The notes beneath the pieces were generated by a model. The model made no database searches, was not told where the DNA came from, and saw only the letters and a program-made list of their open reading frames with translations. Source: Rheinheimera sp. (GTDB lineage: Bacteria > Pseudomonadota > Gammaproteobacteria > Enterobacterales > Alteromonadaceae). Taken from it: a stretch of 10,000 nt of DNA. Each line of letters begins with the position of its first letter. Position 1 is the stretch's first letter. Shown piece after piece: positions 1 through 7,520 of this stretch. The stretch is from NCBI RefSeq assembly GCF_020217005.1, contig NZ_JAIWOI010000330.1:1-10000 (forward strand), read 5' to 3'. A program made the translations under genes and the position numbers.

Positions 1-23
1 TTGATCCCTGGAATCCCCTTCAT
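1..23 (-). CDS. Start of an unidentified gene, cut by the window edge
   Basis: Only the first seven codons and two bases are inside the window: an ATG at 21-23 reading M-K-G-I-P-G-I on the minus strand. The case for a real start is the perfect ribosome binding site AAAGGAG at 32-38 (minus strand), eight bases upstream of the ATG, and the same orientation as lipA, whose stop lies about 75 bp upstream. Seven residues are too few to assign a family, so no function is offered. It could be cotranscribed with lipB-lipA, because no terminator-like hairpin with a T-tract is visible between lipA and this start. Confidence 0.55.
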
Positions 24-31
24 TTAATCAG

Positions 32-38
32 CTCCTTT
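32..38 (-). promoter_or_regulatory. Strong Shine-Dalgarno of the left-edge gene
   Basis: The minus strand reads AAAGGAG, then eight bases, then ATG. It is among the best anti-16S matches in the window and is the main reason to call a gene start at position 23. Confidence 0.6.
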
Positions 39-50
39 GTTTAAGCCGCT

Positions 51-110
51 GGGCAGTACAAAAGAGCGATGTGGAGTACAAAATAGCATTGTGGAGTACT
101 ATTTAGCGTT
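51..110. repeat. Three tandem copies of a 20-bp unit across the lipA stop
   Basis: Three consecutive 20-bp units lie at 51-70, 71-90 and 91-110. The middle one reads GTGGAGTACAAAATAGCATT on the plus strand. Unit 2 matches unit 1 at 15 of 20 positions and unit 3 at 16 of 20, with no gaps. Unit 3 contains the lipA stop codon (99-101) and its last three sense codons; units 1 and 2 are in the 3' untranslated stretch. It looks like an old slippage or duplication event at the end of lipA. No function is evident, and it does not form a terminator with a T-tract. Confidence 0.6.
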
Positions 111-1082
111 GTAATTCACAACTTCTTCACCTGCCGCCTGGCGGTCGGCATGATAGCTGGAGCGCACGAATGGGCCCGACGCGACATGTTTAAAGCCTAA
201 CTCATAACCAATACGTTTTATTTCATCAAACTCATCCGGCGAGACATAACGTTTGACTGGTAAATGGTGTTTGCTTGGCTGCAGGTATTGACCTACGGTC
301 AGCATATCAACGTTATGCGCGCGTAAATCACGCATCACTTCGATGATCTCTTCCGTAGTTTCGCCTAAACCAACCATAAGGCCAGATTTAGTCGAGACTT
401 CAGGATGGGCCTCTTTATAACGGCGCAGTAATTCTAACGACCATTTGTAGTCAGCGCCCGGGCGGGCCAGCTTGTACAAACGTGGCGCAGTTTCCAGGTT
501 GTGGTTAAACACGTCTGGTGGAGTTTGCGTCAGAATCTCTAATGCTGCATCCATACGGCCACGAAAATCCGGTACCAGTACTTCAATTTTAATGGCTGGG
601 CTTTCACGACGAATAGAGCTAATACAATCAGCAAAATGCTGGGCACCACCATCACGCAAATCATCACGGTCTACAGAAGTAATTACCACGTATTTCAGCG
701 CCATGTCTTTGATTGTTAAGGCCAGTTTTTCCGGCTCTTCTGCATTGGGGGGCAGAGGGCGACCATGAGCTACATCACAAAACGGGCAACGTCTGGTACA
801 GATGGCACCTAAAATCATAAAAGTGGCTGTACCGTGGTTAAAGCATTCTGACAGGTTAGGGCAGGATGCTTCTTCACATACAGAATGCAAACCGTGTTTA
901 CGCATGGCGCCTTTGATTTGTTCAATCCTATCTGTACTGCGTGGTAATTTGATTTTTAACCAGTCTGGCTTACGCAACATTTCGTCACGCTCTGTCGGCA
1001 GGACTTTGACTGGGATCAGGGCCATTTTTTCGGCATCACGTAACTTGACGCCAGGTTCCATACGAGCTGTTTTGATGGTCAT
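99..1082 (-). CDS. lipA: Lipoyl synthase LipA (radical SAM)
   Basis: Inserts two sulfur atoms at C6 and C8 of protein-bound octanoyl groups to make lipoate, acting in the cytoplasm after LipB. The 327-residue product matches E. coli LipA (321) almost throughout. The auxiliary-cluster motif CX4CX5C is at Cys69, Cys74 and Cys80, and the radical-SAM motif CX3CX2C is at Cys95, Cys99 and Cys102. The C-terminal RSSYHAD segment carries the serine that in this family ligates the auxiliary cluster (near residue 308). The ATG at 1082 is chosen: it follows the lipB stop by one base and has GAG four bases upstream. A GTG at 1091, overlapping lipB by 8 bp and adding three residues, is also possible. The tight junction implies translational coupling with lipB. 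The short C-terminal tail ends inside a tandem repeat. Confidence 0.97.
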   Translation of the reverse strand: MTIKTARMEPGVKLRDAEKMALIPVKVLPTERDEMLRKPDWLKIKLPRSTDRIEQIKGAMRKHGLHSVCEEASCPNLSECFNHGTATFMILGAICTRRCPFCDVAHGRPLPPNAEEPEKLALTIKDMALKYVVITSVDRDDLRDGGAQHFADCISSIRRESPAIKIEVLVPDFRGRMDAALEILTQTPPDVFNHNLETAPRLYKLARPGADYKWSLELLRRYKEAHPEVSTKSGLMVGLGETTEEIIEVMRDLRAHNVDMLTVGQYLQPSKHHLPVKRYVSPDEFDEIKRIGYELGFKHVASGPFVRSSYHADRQAAGEEVVNYNAK

Positions 1083-1083
1083 A

Positions 1084-1737
1084 TTACTCACTTAACCCTG
1101 TTTTGCGCTCAATCTGGCTCACTGCCAGTTGAGCCACAAATTGTGACTGCAAAGCTTGTTTTGCTTCATCCACTGTCTGTGGACCTGCAATATCTTTGGT
1201 TTGGATCATCTGCATGCCGGCATAACCGCACGGATTGATCCTGGAAAAAGGTGATAAATCCATATTCACATTTAAAGCCAGACCGTGAAAGGTACAGCCT
1301 TTTCGCACCCGCAATCCCAGCGAAGCGACTTTTTGTTCCTGCACGTACACACCTGGTGCGTCAGCTTTGGCATAAGCTGCAATGCCATAAGGGGCCAAAG
1401 CCTGAATAATCACTTGCTCAATTAAAGTGACCAGCTCACGCACCCCCAGCTTCCGTCTTTTAATATCCAGCAAAACGTAAGCCACAAGTTGCCCTGGTCC
1501 GTGATAAGTCACCTGACCGCCTCTGTCAACCTGTACTACAGGAATATCACCCGGCATCAACAAATGCTCGGCTTTGCCAGCCTGCCCTTGGGTAAATACC
1601 GGGTCATGTTCTACAAACCACAATTGATCCGGACTTAATTCTGCCCGCTCATCTGTGTATTTTTGCATGGCTTGCCATACTTCGACATAAGGCTGGCGGC
1701 CTAAATCCCGTATCACTAAGCCTTGAGGATCAACCAC
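1084..1737 (-). CDS. lipB: Octanoyl-ACP:protein N-octanoyltransferase LipB
   Basis: Transfers octanoate from acyl carrier protein to the lipoyl domains of the 2-oxoacid dehydrogenases and the glycine cleavage H protein, giving the substrate for LipA. The 217-residue product is close to E. coli LipB (213). The signature [13 protein letters not shown] is at 72-84, and the family's catalytic pair is present as Lys136 (QKVASLG) and Cys170 (NPCG), matching E. coli Lys135 and Cys169. The start is a GTG at 1737, supported by a CCGGAG ribosome site six bases upstream; no ATG is better placed. A TATAAT box 30 bp upstream suggests its own promoter. The stop touches the lipA start region, so the two form a lipoate operon. 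In E. coli another gene (ybeF) separates them; here nothing does. Confidence 0.97.
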   Translation of the reverse strand: MVDPQGLVIRDLGRQPYVEVWQAMQKYTDERAELSPDQLWFVEHDPVFTQGQAGKAEHLLMPGDIPVVQVDRGGQVTYHGPGQLVAYVLLDIKRRKLGVRELVTLIEQVIIQALAPYGIAAYAKADAPGVYVQEQKVASLGLRVRKGCTFHGLALNVNMDLSPFSRINPCGYAGMQMIQTKDIAGPQTVDEAKQALQSQFVAQLAVSQIERKTGLSE

Positions 1738-1767
1738 AACGAACTCCGGTTCAGTTGAAAGTGACGC

Positions 1768-1773
1768 ATTATA
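1768..1773 (-). promoter_or_regulatory. Probable -10 box of the lipB-lipA promoter
   Basis: A perfect TATAAT on the minus strand in the 70-bp ybeD-lipB gap. The implied transcript start is near 1761, giving a leader of about 24 bases before the lipB GTG. No convincing -35 hexamer is seen 16-18 bases upstream, so this rests on the -10 alone. Confidence 0.5.
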
Positions 1774-1807
1774 CCTGCACTGCCACTAAAAAGGGCAGAG
1801 TCACTCG

Positions 1808-2089
1808 TCAGATCACATAACGAACCAGTTCTAAACGGCCAAGTTCTGTGTACAGCAGTTCCATATGTTCTTTGCTGGTGACAGTGACAGCGACACTGAC
1901 GGAATGATAATTCCCTTTGCTGCTGGGGCGGACCTGTGGGTTGTAGTCGTCTGCTTTCGCGTGTTCTTGCAGTACCACCACTATATGGTCCACCAGCTCT
2001 GGTACAGCGACGCCCAGCACTTTAAAATTTACGGAGCATGGAAACTCTAAAAATTCATCAAAGCGGGTGTCTTTTACTTCAATTGTCAT
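1808..2089 (-). CDS. ybeD: YbeD family protein (DUF493)
   Basis: Small cytoplasmic protein of the YbeD/DUF493 family, which has an ACT-like ferredoxin fold; its precise role is not established. The 93-residue product aligns with E. coli YbeD (87) across its length, including an LLEFP-like segment (FLEFP), PELVDHIV, the hallmark RPSSKGNYHSVSV in the middle, and the ending LGRLELVRYVI. The ATG at 2089 is chosen because E. coli YbeD begins at the equivalent place. Upstream extension to a TTG at 2185 would translate the dacA terminator and part of an intergenic repeat. It sits between the dacA terminator and lipB, as in other gammaproteobacteria. The conserved neighbourhood with lipB and lipA has prompted guesses of a lipoate link, but nothing in the sequence proves it. 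Confidence 0.93.
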   Translation of the reverse strand: MTIEVKDTRFDEFLEFPCSVNFKVLGVAVPELVDHIVVVLQEHAKADDYNPQVRPSSKGNYHSVSVAVTVTSKEHMELLYTELGRLELVRYVI

Positions 2090-2120
2090 GATGTTCTGCT
2101 CACAAAAATAATCTTTATCT

Positions 2121-2129
2121 ATTTTAACA
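2121..2129 (-). promoter_or_regulatory. Probable extended -10 promoter of ybeD
   Basis: The minus strand reads TGTTAAAAT: an extended -10 TG dinucleotide, one base, then TAAAAT (five of six matches to TATAAT). The implied start is near 2114, about 25 bases ahead of the ybeD ATG. The TG overlaps the T-tract of the dacA terminator, so the old transcript would end where the new one is promoted. Confidence 0.4.
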
Positions 2130-2153
2130 AAAAGTCCCGGCCTTGCCGGGACT
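2129..2153 (-). terminator. Rho-independent terminator after dacA
   Basis: On the minus strand an 8-bp perfect stem AGTCCCGG/CCGGGACT (2133-2140 with 2146-2153) with a five-base loop CAAGG is followed at once by TTTTT. It lies about 145 bp after the dacA stop and 40 bp before ybeD, in the orientation that would end the mrdA-rodA-rlpA-dacA transcript. The clean stem and T-tract make this the clearest terminator in the window. Confidence 0.85.
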
Positions 2154-2177
2154 AATTTGGATATGGGCTGTATGTCC

Positions 2178-2293
2178 ATACCCAAAGTAATTGGAATTGC
2201 AGTGCGGCGACAAGTGCTTCAGACCCCAGGGCTCATAGTGTCCTATATGACTGGGGCGCGTTGTCAACCAAGCTACAGCTCCAAGCGCGAAGC
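2178..2293. repeat. ERIC-like intergenic repeat, copy A
   Basis: An imperfect-palindrome element of about 116 bp beginning ATACCCAA at 2178. Its core pairs CCCCAG (2224-2229) with CTGGGG (2251-2256) around a GCTCATAG/CTATATGA stem, resembling the central part of enterobacterial repetitive intergenic consensus (ERIC/IRU) sequences. It aligns without gaps to copy B over the first 81 bases (48 identities counted by hand). It fills the space between the dacA stop (2297) and the terminator, so it would be transcribed into the 3' UTR of dacA. Family assignment rests on remembered ERIC core sequence. Confidence 0.65.
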
Positions 2294-2296
2294 GTA

Positions 2297-3469
2297 CTAT
2301 TGAAAACGCATTTTCACCATATCTACTAAGCGGCTGAATAATCCCGCTTGCTCGATATCTTCAAGCGCTACTAAAGGGAATTCGGCTATGTCTTTGTCAC
2401 CTAACTTTAAGTAAACAGTGCCAAGTACCTGCCCCTTAGATATGGGGGCTATCAGTTCCTGATTCAATTTAAAATCAGCTTTTAAATCTTTACGTTGATT
2501 GCGCTGCAGTGTAATAGGGGTTTCTGCTAATACACCTAAGGTAATAATCTCTTTAGTACCTTGCCATACACGCTGCTCTGCAAACTTTTCACCGGCTTTA
2601 TATGGAGAAAAGGTTTCGAAAAAGCGAAAGCCATAAGTCAGTAATTTTTTATTTTCAGCTTCACGGATTTTGGCGCTTTCAGTTCCCATCACCACAGAAA
2701 TTAAGCGCATATCGTCTTTGGTAGCTGAAGTGATCAGGCTGTAACCAGCCTCTGAGGTGTGACCTGTTTTAATACCATCGACGTTCAGGCTTTTATCCCA
2801 CAATAAACCGTTACGGTTGTATTGTTTGATGCCGTTAAACACATACTCTTTTTCTGAGTAAATTTTATATTCTTCAGGCGTATCCCGGATCAGGGCTACT
2901 GATAATTTCGACATATCACGGGCTGTAGTGCGCTGAGTTTCATCAGGCAAGCCATGGGCATTTGCGAAATGGGTATTATCCATACCAAGACGCACTGCAT
3001 GGGCGTTCATCAGTTCAACAAAGGCTCCTTCTGTGCCTGCTATGTGTTCGGCCATAGCCACACAAGCGTCGTTACCGGACTGAATAATGATGCCACGGTT
3101 TAACTCTTCTACACTGATGGTTTCACCCACTTCGATAAACATTTTCGACGAGTCTGAATACTGTTTAGCCCAGGCGTTTTCTGTGATGGTGACAGGATCG
3201 GACGGCTTAATGGTGCCGTTTTTGATCTCTGTACCAATGATATAGCTGGTCATCATTTTGGTCAGGCTGGCTGGCGCCAGTGGTTCATCTGCATTGCCCT
3301 CGGCTAACACTGCGCCAGTATGGTAATCAATCAGAATATAACCTTTAGCGTTGACTTCCGGCGGTTGCGGCGTCATTTGCGCTGCAGTTAACGGGGCTGT
3401 TTGTCCGGCTGCTAAAAAACTGGCAACACCAAAGGAGCAAGCAATAAAAATTCTGGAGTACGTATTCAT
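2297..3469 (-). CDS. dacA: D-alanyl-D-alanine carboxypeptidase, PBP5 type
   Basis: Periplasmic low-molecular-weight penicillin-binding protein that removes the terminal D-Ala from peptidoglycan pentapeptides. The 390-residue product (E. coli PBP5 is 403) has a cleavable signal peptide at about residues 1-30. The catalytic triad motifs are SLTK with Ser68 and Lys71, SGN at 131-133, and KTG at 234-236. The C-terminal PBP5-type beta domain follows, and the last 15 residues, GLFSRLVDMVKMRFQ, form the amphipathic membrane-anchoring helix typical of PBP5/PBP6. The ATG at 3469 is chosen over the in-frame ATG at 3502: it has AAGAAAGG just upstream, and the longer version would put a charged stretch before the signal peptide. 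It is the last gene of the cell-wall block and is followed by a repeat and a strong terminator. Confidence 0.96.
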   Translation of the reverse strand: MNTYSRIFIACSFGVASFLAAGQTAPLTAAQMTPQPPEVNAKGYILIDYHTGAVLAEGNADEPLAPASLTKMMTSYIIGTEIKNGTIKPSDPVTITENAWAKQYSDSSKMFIEVGETISVEELNRGIIIQSGNDACVAMAEHIAGTEGAFVELMNAHAVRLGMDNTHFANAHGLPDETQRTTARDMSKLSVALIRDTPEEYKIYSEKEYVFNGIKQYNRNGLLWDKSLNVDGIKTGHTSEAGYSLITSATKDDMRLISVVMGTESAKIREAENKKLLTYGFRFFETFSPYKAGEKFAEQRVWQGTKEIITLGVLAETPITLQRNQRKDLKADFKLNQELIAPISKGQVLGTVYLKLGDKDIAEFPLVALEDIEQAGLFSRLVDMVKMRFQ

Positions 3470-3526
3470 GAGACCTTTCTTATGTTGTTGAGCTGAGTTC
3501 ATTCTTAAACGAAATCAACCGTGGTT

Positions 3527-4522
3527 TTAACCACAGCTTTTCTTATCTGTAATATAAGCCGATGGGTAGTCGGCGCTTTTAAAACGTTCCAGCCAGCTGT
3601 TCGCTTCGGCCGCTGAAGGCATTGGACCCGCCAATAACCGGAAAATTCCATTGCCATCATTAATTTGTGTCGAGACAGACCATTGCTGCTGCAGATCTGC
3701 GCCTAATTGTTGTAGTTTTTCTCTGTTGCTACTGGCAACTAATTGGATAAAGCAGCCCGTGACTTTTGTTGCCGCTGATACCGGCGCAGAGACTGGCGCT
3801 GGCGCAGCAGGTCTTGTCACAGCGGGAATTGCAGCCGGAGCCGCGATGCTGCCAGGTCTTGGTCCTGCAGGGTTAGAGGCAATGGTAGTTTCTTCAAACT
3901 GATTGCTTCTGCTACCCAAGCCCATGGCATAACTTTCCTGATTGGTCATGGCTGGCGAAGCTAGTAGCTCAACCTGAACTGGCGCCGTGCCTTTGCCCAT
4001 CATGCCAATTTTGTAAGCAGCAGAATAAGATAAGTCGATCACTCTATCCTGATGAAATGGACCACGATCGTTAACCCTGACTATGGCAGATTTGCCATTT
4101 TCGAGATTGGTCACCCGGACATAGGATGGCAAAGGCAACGTCTTATGGGCAGCTGTCATGGCAAATACATTATAAGTTTCGCCATTAGACGTTAAATGAC
4201 CATGAAACTTATGACCGTACCAGGAGGCAATGCCATTTTCCTTATATTCCATCAGGTCGGTACGGGGGGAGTAATCTACGCCATAAATGTTGTAAGGTTT
4301 ATTCCCGCCGCGACTTAAGGCTTCAGCACGAGGTTCAGGGTCGGTCATTTCCAGCAAAGTGGGGAGACGGGTAGGGTGACTGTCTGTCGCTTGTGAATAA
4401 CGGCCTTTGTTGGGTTCTTCCCAGGTCGGGCTGGTTTCAGAGGCGGTTGAAGTTGGCTCTGGTGTTTGTGAACAGGATGCCAGCATCAGAGTACAGCATA
4501 AAGCGCTTATCTTTTTAATCAT
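3527..4522 (-). CDS. rlpA: RlpA, septal lipoprotein with DPBB and SPOR domains
   Basis: Outer-membrane-anchored lipoprotein. In Pseudomonas the homologue is a lytic transglycosylase that cleaves glycan strands lacking stem peptides. The 331-residue product has a short signal peptide with lipobox L-A-S-C (lipidated Cys17), a double-psi beta-barrel domain at about 96-187 starting GIASWYG, an Ala/Pro-rich linker at about 217-252, and a C-terminal SPOR domain at about 255-329 that should target division sites. Glu115, His126 and Asp152 have the same spacing (11 and 37 residues) as Pseudomonas aeruginosa Glu120, His131 and Asp157, so the active site looks intact. The E. coli protein has lost this activity; this one probably has not. 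It starts nine bases after the rodA stop, with only a weak ribosome site, consistent with coupling. Confidence 0.95.
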   Translation of the reverse strand: MIKKISALCCTLMLASCSQTPEPTSTASETSPTWEEPNKGRYSQATDSHPTRLPTLLEMTDPEPRAEALSRGGNKPYNIYGVDYSPRTDLMEYKENGIASWYGHKFHGHLTSNGETYNVFAMTAAHKTLPLPSYVRVTNLENGKSAIVRVNDRGPFHQDRVIDLSYSAAYKIGMMGKGTAPVQVELLASPAMTNQESYAMGLGSRSNQFEETTIASNPAGPRPGSIAAPAAIPAVTRPAAPAPVSAPVSAATKVTGCFIQLVASSNREKLQQLGADLQQQWSVSTQINDGNGIFRLLAGPMPSAAEANSWLERFKSADYPSAYITDKKSCG

Positions 4523-4531
4523 GGGTTCTTT

Positions 4532-5647
4532 CTACTGCTGAGCTAAAAGTCGTTTATGGGTGCTGATTGACATTAGAATACCAAAACCAGCCATTAGTGT
4601 AACCATGGATGTCCCACCGTAGCTAATCAAAGGTAAAGGTACTCCTACTACAGGCAACAGCCCTGATACCATACCAATATTCACAAACACATAAACAAAA
4701 AATGTCAAAGTGATACTGCCAGCCAGCAGTTTACTGAAGTTGTCCTGAGCGCGGCTGGCGATAATTAGGCCCCTGGCAATAATAAAAGCGTATAACACCA
4801 GCAAAAATAACACGCCTATCATGCCAAGCTCTTCACTAAAGACCGCAAAAATAAAGTCAGTGTGACGCTCAGGTAAAAACTCCAGTTGTGACTGGGTACC
4901 ATGCATCCAGCCTTTGCCTTCAAAACCGCCGGAACCTATGGCAATTTTTGACTGGATAATATGGTAACCCGAACCTAGCGGGTCGCTTTCCGGATTTAAA
5001 AAGGTCAGTACACGGCGCTTTTGGTAGTCGTGCATTACAAAAAGCCACATGCTGTAGCTGGCAATAGGGATAATTAAGGCGATGGACGTGATAATGCGCC
5101 AGCTCATACCACCTAAAAACAACACAAAAACTCCAGCCACAAAAATTAGTATGGAGGTGCCTAAATCCGGTTGTTGCTGAATAAGGACTGTTGGAATGGC
5201 GCACATGACAAAGCCAACGATTAAATGCTTAAATTTCAGTGGCAAAGGGTGAGAGGACACATACCAGGCAACAGCCATAGGCACGGCCAGTTTCATTACT
5301 TCGGAGGGCTGAAACTTCATAAAACCTAAGTCCAGCCAACGCTGTGCGCCTTTGCCTATATGACCAAAGGCCAGCACCATGACCAGCATGGCGGTGCCTG
5401 CCAAAAACAGTGGCACAGCCCAAAAACTAAAGGTCTGAGGTTTAACCTGAGCAAGCAGCAGCATAGCGCCAAAAGCGATCAATAAACGGGTGCTATGCGC
5501 CGCCATCATGTCCCAGTGCTGACCACTGGCACTGTAAAGAACAAATAAACCAGTGCAACACAACACCAGCAATCCGGCAAATAGCGGACCGTCCAGATGT
5601 AACTTCGCCAGTAAGCCTTTGTGGCTTGGATCTTTAAGCAAGGTCAT
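4532..5647 (-). CDS. rodA: RodA, SEDS peptidoglycan glycosyltransferase of the elongasome
   Basis: Multi-pass inner-membrane polymerase of the SEDS family that builds glycan strands from lipid II during side-wall growth, paired with PBP2. At 371 residues it matches E. coli RodA (370). Many hydrophobic spans are visible, with conserved SEDS segments: KFQPSE at 111-116, QQQPDLGTS at 157-165, the periplasmic loop ending [13 protein letters not shown] with the presumed essential Asp264 (E. coli Asp262), and the closing [17 protein letters not shown] at about 329-345. The start codon overlaps the mrdA stop as ATGA, so the two partner proteins are translationally coupled and probably made in fixed ratio. 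Also known as mrdB. Confidence 0.97.
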   Translation of the reverse strand: MTLLKDPSHKGLLAKLHLDGPLFAGLLVLCCTGLFVLYSASGQHWDMMAAHSTRLLIAFGAMLLLAQVKPQTFSFWAVPLFLAGTAMLVMVLAFGHIGKGAQRWLDLGFMKFQPSEVMKLAVPMAVAWYVSSHPLPLKFKHLIVGFVMCAIPTVLIQQQPDLGTSILIFVAGVFVLFLGGMSWRIITSIALIIPIASYSMWLFVMHDYQKRRVLTFLNPESDPLGSGYHIIQSKIAIGSGGFEGKGWMHGTQSQLEFLPERHTDFIFAVFSEELGMIGVLFLLVLYAFIIARGLIIASRAQDNFSKLLAGSITLTFFVYVFVNIGMVSGLLPVVGVPLPLISYGGTSMVTLMAGFGILMSISTHKRLLAQQ

Positions 5648-7518
5648 GGCTGAGCTCCCGCTGCGCTTTGGCGAGTAAAATAGTGATCCATCATTTTACG
5701 GGCTATAGGGCCTGCATTAGCACCCCCGCCACCGGCATTCTCTAAGGCGACTGTAACCAGTATGCTAGGGTTTTCTGCCGGAGCGTATGCAATAAACATA
5801 GCGTTGTCTCTGTGTACTTCTTTAATAGCATTGGCATCATACTTCTGGTTGGCAGCCATATTAATAACCTGAGCCGTACCAGATTTACCTGCAGCACTGT
5901 AGCTGATGCCTTTAAAGGCATTAAAACCTGTTCCACCTTGCACCATAACGGTCTGGCGCATCGCCTCTTTAGCAATACGCCAATTGTTGTGATCCTTGAC
6001 CTCCATTGCGGTTTGCAGCGGAGCGATCAGGCTAGTGTCTTTGCCCTGACTGCGGAAATAACGGCCCATATGAGGGGTGGGTCTTTGACCATCGTTGACC
6101 AGAATGGCGGTGGATAAAGCCAGTTGCATTGGAGTCACGCTCCAGTAACTTTGCCCTATGCCTAAGGAGACGGTATCACCCGGATACCAACTTTGTTTAT
6201 GTCTGGCCCTTTTCCATTCTTTCGACGGCATCAGGCCGGCACTCTCTTCCATCACATCTATGCCGGTACGGGAGCCAAAACCAAATTTTTTCATATAGTC
6301 AGAAATTCTGTCTATGCCGAGTTTCACTGCCAAATCATAAAAATAGGTATCGCAACTTTTCGTAATAGCAGTGTAAACATCAACCCAGCCATGGCCCCAT
6401 TTCACATGGTCACGATAAGCCCTACTGTAGTTTGGGAGCTTATAAAAACCCGGGTCCGGTATTCGGGTTTGTTCCGTTACAGTGCCGTTTTCCAAACCTA
6501 AGACAGCCATATGAGGTTTAATGGTTGAGGCCGGAGGGTAAACCCCTTGAGTGACACGGTTGACCAGTGGCCGATCTGGCGAATTCAGCAGTTCCCGGTA
6601 GTTTTTACCACTGATGCCGTGGACAAATAAATTCGGGTCGTAGCTAGGATTACTATAAAAGGCTAATATGGAGCCATCACGGGGATCCATGGCTACTACG
6701 GCGCCTCTGTTGTTTCCAACCAGTTCCCTAGCTTTTTGCTGCAGGCTCATATCAATGGATAACACTAAATCTTCGCCTGAAGTGGCTGGTTTTGAATCCA
6801 AAATTCGGATCACTCTGCCTCTGTTATTCACTTCGACTTGTTCAAAACCTACCTGACCATGTAACTGACTTTCGTAAAAACGCTCCAGGCCTATTTTGCC
6901 AATATCGCGGCTGGCGGCGTAGTTCGCACTGACTCCTTCTTCTTCCAGCTTGGCCAGCTCTTTGGCGTTAATTTTTCCTATATAGCCTAACGCATGAGTG
7001 AATAATTCACCAAAAGGGTAGTGCCTTGTTAAACGTGCCTCTAAGGTCACGCCCGGTAATCTGTGCTGGTTGACCGCAATAATTGCCACTTCCTTTTCGG
7101 TCAGATGTTCTTTCACAGCTATGCTGACAAAACGCCTGTGATACTTCACTTCTTTTAAAAATTCTTGCTGGCGCTCAGGGCTGATTTCAATCAGGCGAGC
7201 TAATTCAGCCAGAGTTTCCGGAATATTTTTCACTTGCTCGGGAATTAACTCGACTGAATGAATAGGGCGGTTTTCGGCTAATAAAATACCGTTACGATCA
7301 TAGATTAAGCCGCGATTTGGTGGCTGCGGGATCAACTTAATACGGTTGCCATCGGCACGAGTCATGTAATGTTCGTGCATAACTACTTGCAGCTTATATT
7401 GATTAAATACCACCACACAAAAACAAATCAGTACCACAGCAAAACCAAACATAGCCCGCTGATTAAACATCTGGCTTTCGGCTGCAGGATCCTGAATGGA
7501 GGGGCGTTTTTTAATCAT
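5644..7518 (-). CDS. mrdA: Penicillin-binding protein 2, elongasome transpeptidase
   Basis: Class B penicillin-binding protein that crosslinks new side-wall peptidoglycan with RodA; needed for rod shape and target of mecillinam. The 624-residue product (E. coli 633) has a short cytoplasmic tail, one membrane anchor at about residues 23-40, a pedestal/dimerisation region at about 60-245, and a transpeptidase domain from about 265. The catalytic motifs are STIK with Ser331 and Lys334, SCD at 388-390, and KSGT at 545-548. The C-terminus has a Gly-rich GGGGANAG stretch. The ATG at 7518 has no obvious ribosome site and lies two bases after the stop of a 47-codon ORF, so translation probably depends on reinitiation from upstream. 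The ORF's beginning resembles this gene's own 5' end. Confidence 0.97.
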   Translation of the reverse strand: MIKKRPSIQDPAAESQMFNQRAMFGFAVVLICFCVVVFNQYKLQVVMHEHYMTRADGNRIKLIPQPPNRGLIYDRNGILLAENRPIHSVELIPEQVKNIPETLAELARLIEISPERQQEFLKEVKYHRRFVSIAVKEHLTEKEVAIIAVNQHRLPGVTLEARLTRHYPFGELFTHALGYIGKINAKELAKLEEEGVSANYAASRDIGKIGLERFYESQLHGQVGFEQVEVNNRGRVIRILDSKPATSGEDLVLSIDMSLQQKARELVGNNRGAVVAMDPRDGSILAFYSNPSYDPNLFVHGISGKNYRELLNSPDRPLVNRVTQGVYPPASTIKPHMAVLGLENGTVTEQTRIPDPGFYKLPNYSRAYRDHVKWGHGWVDVYTAITKSCDTYFYDLAVKLGIDRISDYMKKFGFGSRTGIDVMEESAGLMPSKEWKRARHKQSWYPGDTVSLGIGQSYWSVTPMQLALSTAILVNDGQRPTPHMGRYFRSQGKDTSLIAPLQTAMEVKDHNNWRIAKEAMRQTVMVQGGTGFNAFKGISYSAAGKSGTAQVINMAANQKYDANAIKEVHRDNAMFIAYAPAENPSILVTVALENAGGGGANAGPIARKMMDHYFTRQSAAGAQP

Positions 7519-7520
7519 TG

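Noticed and set aside
472..1095. Plus-strand open frames opposite lipA (472-768 and 802-1095)
   Set aside because: They are antisense to a highly conserved gene, have no recognisable domains and no ribosome sites; they are shadows of its codon use.
1779..1799. CTGCC/GGCAG inverted repeat upstream of lipB as a terminator for ybeD
   Set aside because: The stem is only five base pairs and the T-run is inside the loop, not after the stem.
2090..2185. N-terminal extension of YbeD from a TTG at 2185
   Set aside because: It would translate the dacA terminator hairpin and the edge of an ERIC-like repeat, and the E. coli homologue begins at the internal ATG (2089).
3470..3502. Longer DacA start at ATG 3502
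   Set aside because: It lacks a good ribosome site and puts a polar, basic segment before the signal peptide; the ATG at 3469 follows AAGAAAGG.
3515..3545. Hairpin GTGGTT/AACCAC over the rlpA stop as a terminator
   Set aside because: The stem is short, the loop nearly absent, and no T-tract follows on the minus strand; dacA lies 57 bp downstream in the same block.
4920..5423. Minus-strand frames inside rodA (4920-5204 and 5229-5423)
   Set aside because: They are out of frame within a clear full-length RodA and have no family resemblance.
5812..6501. Plus-strand frames opposite mrdA
   Set aside because: They are antisense to the conserved transpeptidase domain with no independent coding evidence.
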